DNA from: Thalassobaculaceae bacterium
Lineage (GTDB): Bacteria; Pseudomonadota; Alphaproteobacteria; Thalassobaculales; Thalassobaculaceae
Assembly: GCA_029212785.1 (NCBI GenBank)
Contig: JARGOG010000007.1
Span: 44,049 to 108,048, forward strand
DNA: 64,000 nucleotides
Direction: 5' to 3'
Shown one piece after another: positions 63,045-64,000 of the stretch; the stretch's first letter is position 1; the number at the start of each line of letters is the position of its first letter. The translations under genes and the position numbers were made by a program. The notes under the pieces were generated by a model. The model ran no database searches, was not told the origin of the DNA, and was given only the letters and a program-made list of their open reading frames with translations.

Positions 63045-64000
63045 TCAGCTCATGGCCTTCTGCAAGTTCTCGTCGAGCTTGGCGAGGAATTGCTGAGTGG
63101 TCAACCACGGCTGATCGGGGCTGATCAGAAGGGCCAGATCCTTGGTCATCGCACCGCTCTCGACGGTGTCGATGCAGACCTTCTCCAGCGTCTGGGCGAA
63201 CTGGGCGACTTCCGGCGTGTCGTCGAACTTGGCGCGGAAGGACAGGCCGCGGGACCAGGCGAAGATCGACGCAATCGGGTTGGTCGACGTTTCCTTGCCC
63301 TGCTGGTGCTGGCGGTAGTGGCGGGTCACCGTGCCGTGGGCGGCCTCGGCCTCGACCGTCTTGCCGTCCGGGGTCATCAGCACCGAGGTCATCAGGCCGA
63401 GCGAGCCGAAGCCCTGGGCCACGGTGTCGGACTGCACGTCGCCGTCGTAGTTCTTGCAGGCCCACACGAAGTTGCCCGACCACTTCAGCGCCGAGGCAAC
63501 CATGTCGTCGATCAGGCGATGCTCGTAGACGATGCCCTTGGCGGCGAACTTCGACTTGAATTCGGCTTCGAAGACTTCCTCGAACAGATCCTTGAAGCGG
63601 CCGTCATAGGCCTTGAGGATCGTGTTCTTGGTCGACAGGTAAACCGGCCAGCCGAGGTCGAGACCGTAGTTCAGGCAGGCGCGGGCGAAACCACGGATCG
63701 AGTCGTCGAGGTTGTACATCGCCATGGCCACGCCGCTGCCCGGGAAGTCGTAGACTTCGCGGGTCACCGCCTCGCCGTTCTCCGGCTGGAAGGTGATGGT
63801 CAGCTTGCCGGGGCCGTCGACCAGGAAGTCGGTGGCGCGATACTGATCGCCGAAGGCGTGGCGGCCGATGACGATCGGCTGAGTCCAGCCCGGCACCAGC
63901 CGCGGCACGTTCTTGCAGATGATCGGCTGGCGAAACACGGTGCCGCCGAGGATGTTGCGGATCGTGCCGTTCGGCGAGCGCCACATCTTCTTCAGACCGA
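63045..64000 (-). CDS. icd: NADP-dependent isocitrate dehydrogenase, C-terminal part
   Basis: The window ends inside this gene; the last ~318 codons are visible. The visible part contains [32 protein letters not shown] and [15 protein letters not shown], all standard for the dimeric NADP-dependent enzyme of the citric acid cycle. Its stop lies 9 bp before the RNase A-like gene start, so the two may share a transcript. Confidence 0.96.
   Translation of the reverse strand, partial: GLKKMWRSPNGTIRNILGGTVFRQPIICKNVPRLVPGWTQPIVIGRHAFGDQYRATDFLVDGPGKLTITFQPENGEAVTREVYDFPGSGVAMAMYNLDDSIRGFARACLNYGLDLGWPVYLSTKNTILKAYDGRFKDLFEEVFEAEFKSKFAAKGIVYEHRLIDDMVASALKWSGNFVWACKNYDGDVQSDTVAQGFGSLGLMTSVLMTPDGKTVEAEAAHGTVTRHYRQHQQGKETSTNPIASIFAWSRGLSFRAKFDDTPEVAQFAQTLEKVCIDTVESGAMTKDLALLISPDQPWLTTQQFLAKLDENLQKAMS

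Noticed and set aside
1..64000. tRNA, rRNA, CRISPR or integrase/IS-like elements
   Set aside because: I saw no cloverleaf-like gene, no spaced short direct repeats and no transposase or integrase motif anywhere in the window.

Overview
This is a GC-rich window from an alphaproteobacterium, most likely a free-living, probably marine, Rhodospirillales-type lineage. That is an inference from the lptF-lptG-lptD-surA-pdxA-rsmA gene order, a PAS_5-type protein, BMP-type nucleoside transport, several chemoreceptors and an extensive c-di-GMP apparatus. I saw no rRNA, tRNA, CRISPR array, prophage or insertion sequence.

Region 1 (1-2323) is the end of a BMP-type ABC importer operon closed by a strong terminator. 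Region 2 (2558-24393) is a large Pel exopolysaccharide and c-di-GMP island. A minus-strand operon runs pelA(hydrolase)-pelA(deacetylase)-pelB(TPR)-pelB(porin)-pelC-pelD-pelE-pelF-pelG-glmS-phosphatase with tiny gaps or overlaps. Both PelA and PelB, single proteins in Pseudomonas, are split into two genes here, and glmS (hexosamine supply) plus a HATPase-receiver-SpoIIE-type phosphatase end the operon. Facing it tail to tail are a UDP-hexose/HexNAc epimerase (PelX/WbpP-like) and a STAS anti-sigma antagonist. Divergent from the operon head is a membrane diguanylate cyclase with intact GGDEF and I-site, followed by a PilZ protein and a Crp/Fnr regulator. The locus thus holds production, sensing and use of c-di-GMP, precursor supply, and polymer synthesis, modification and export.

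Region 3 (24404-31992) is an accessory stretch: a metzincin-type metalloprotease gene divergent from a small protein, a YcaO enzyme and a TfuA protein. This arrangement looks like an undescribed ribosomal-peptide (RiPP) or protein-thioamidation locus. A large cyclase-like/AAA/TPR signalling protein follows, and its gene overlaps the 3' end of the tfuA reading frame. Region 4 (32176-37781) has a membrane protein with a peptidoglycan-binding-like tail, an unusual trypsin-like/SleB fusion, and a periplasmic sensor paired with a chemoreceptor. Region 5 (37883-46366) holds an ECF41 sigma factor with its AhpD-like partner, a probable sugar O-methyltransferase, a sugar-phosphate-isomerase-like protein, a split UxaA-family lyase (possibly sulfolactate sulfo-lyase), a DUF983 protein and a thiamine-diphosphate enzyme.

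Region 6 (46394-64000) is mostly core genome: a chemoreceptor; the LPS-transport/outer-membrane biogenesis operon lptF-lptG-lptD-surA-pdxA-rsmA-GNAT; pepA; a phosphoglycerate-mutase-like phosphatase; an aminotransferase; a PAS_5 protein; and icd. A small secreted protein between icd and a TauE/SafE permease matches the bacterial RNase A-like (CdiA-CT) toxin fold, and a 26-bp perfect inverted repeat lies after pepA.

All functional statements come from reading the translated sequence and from family knowledge. No database search was run.
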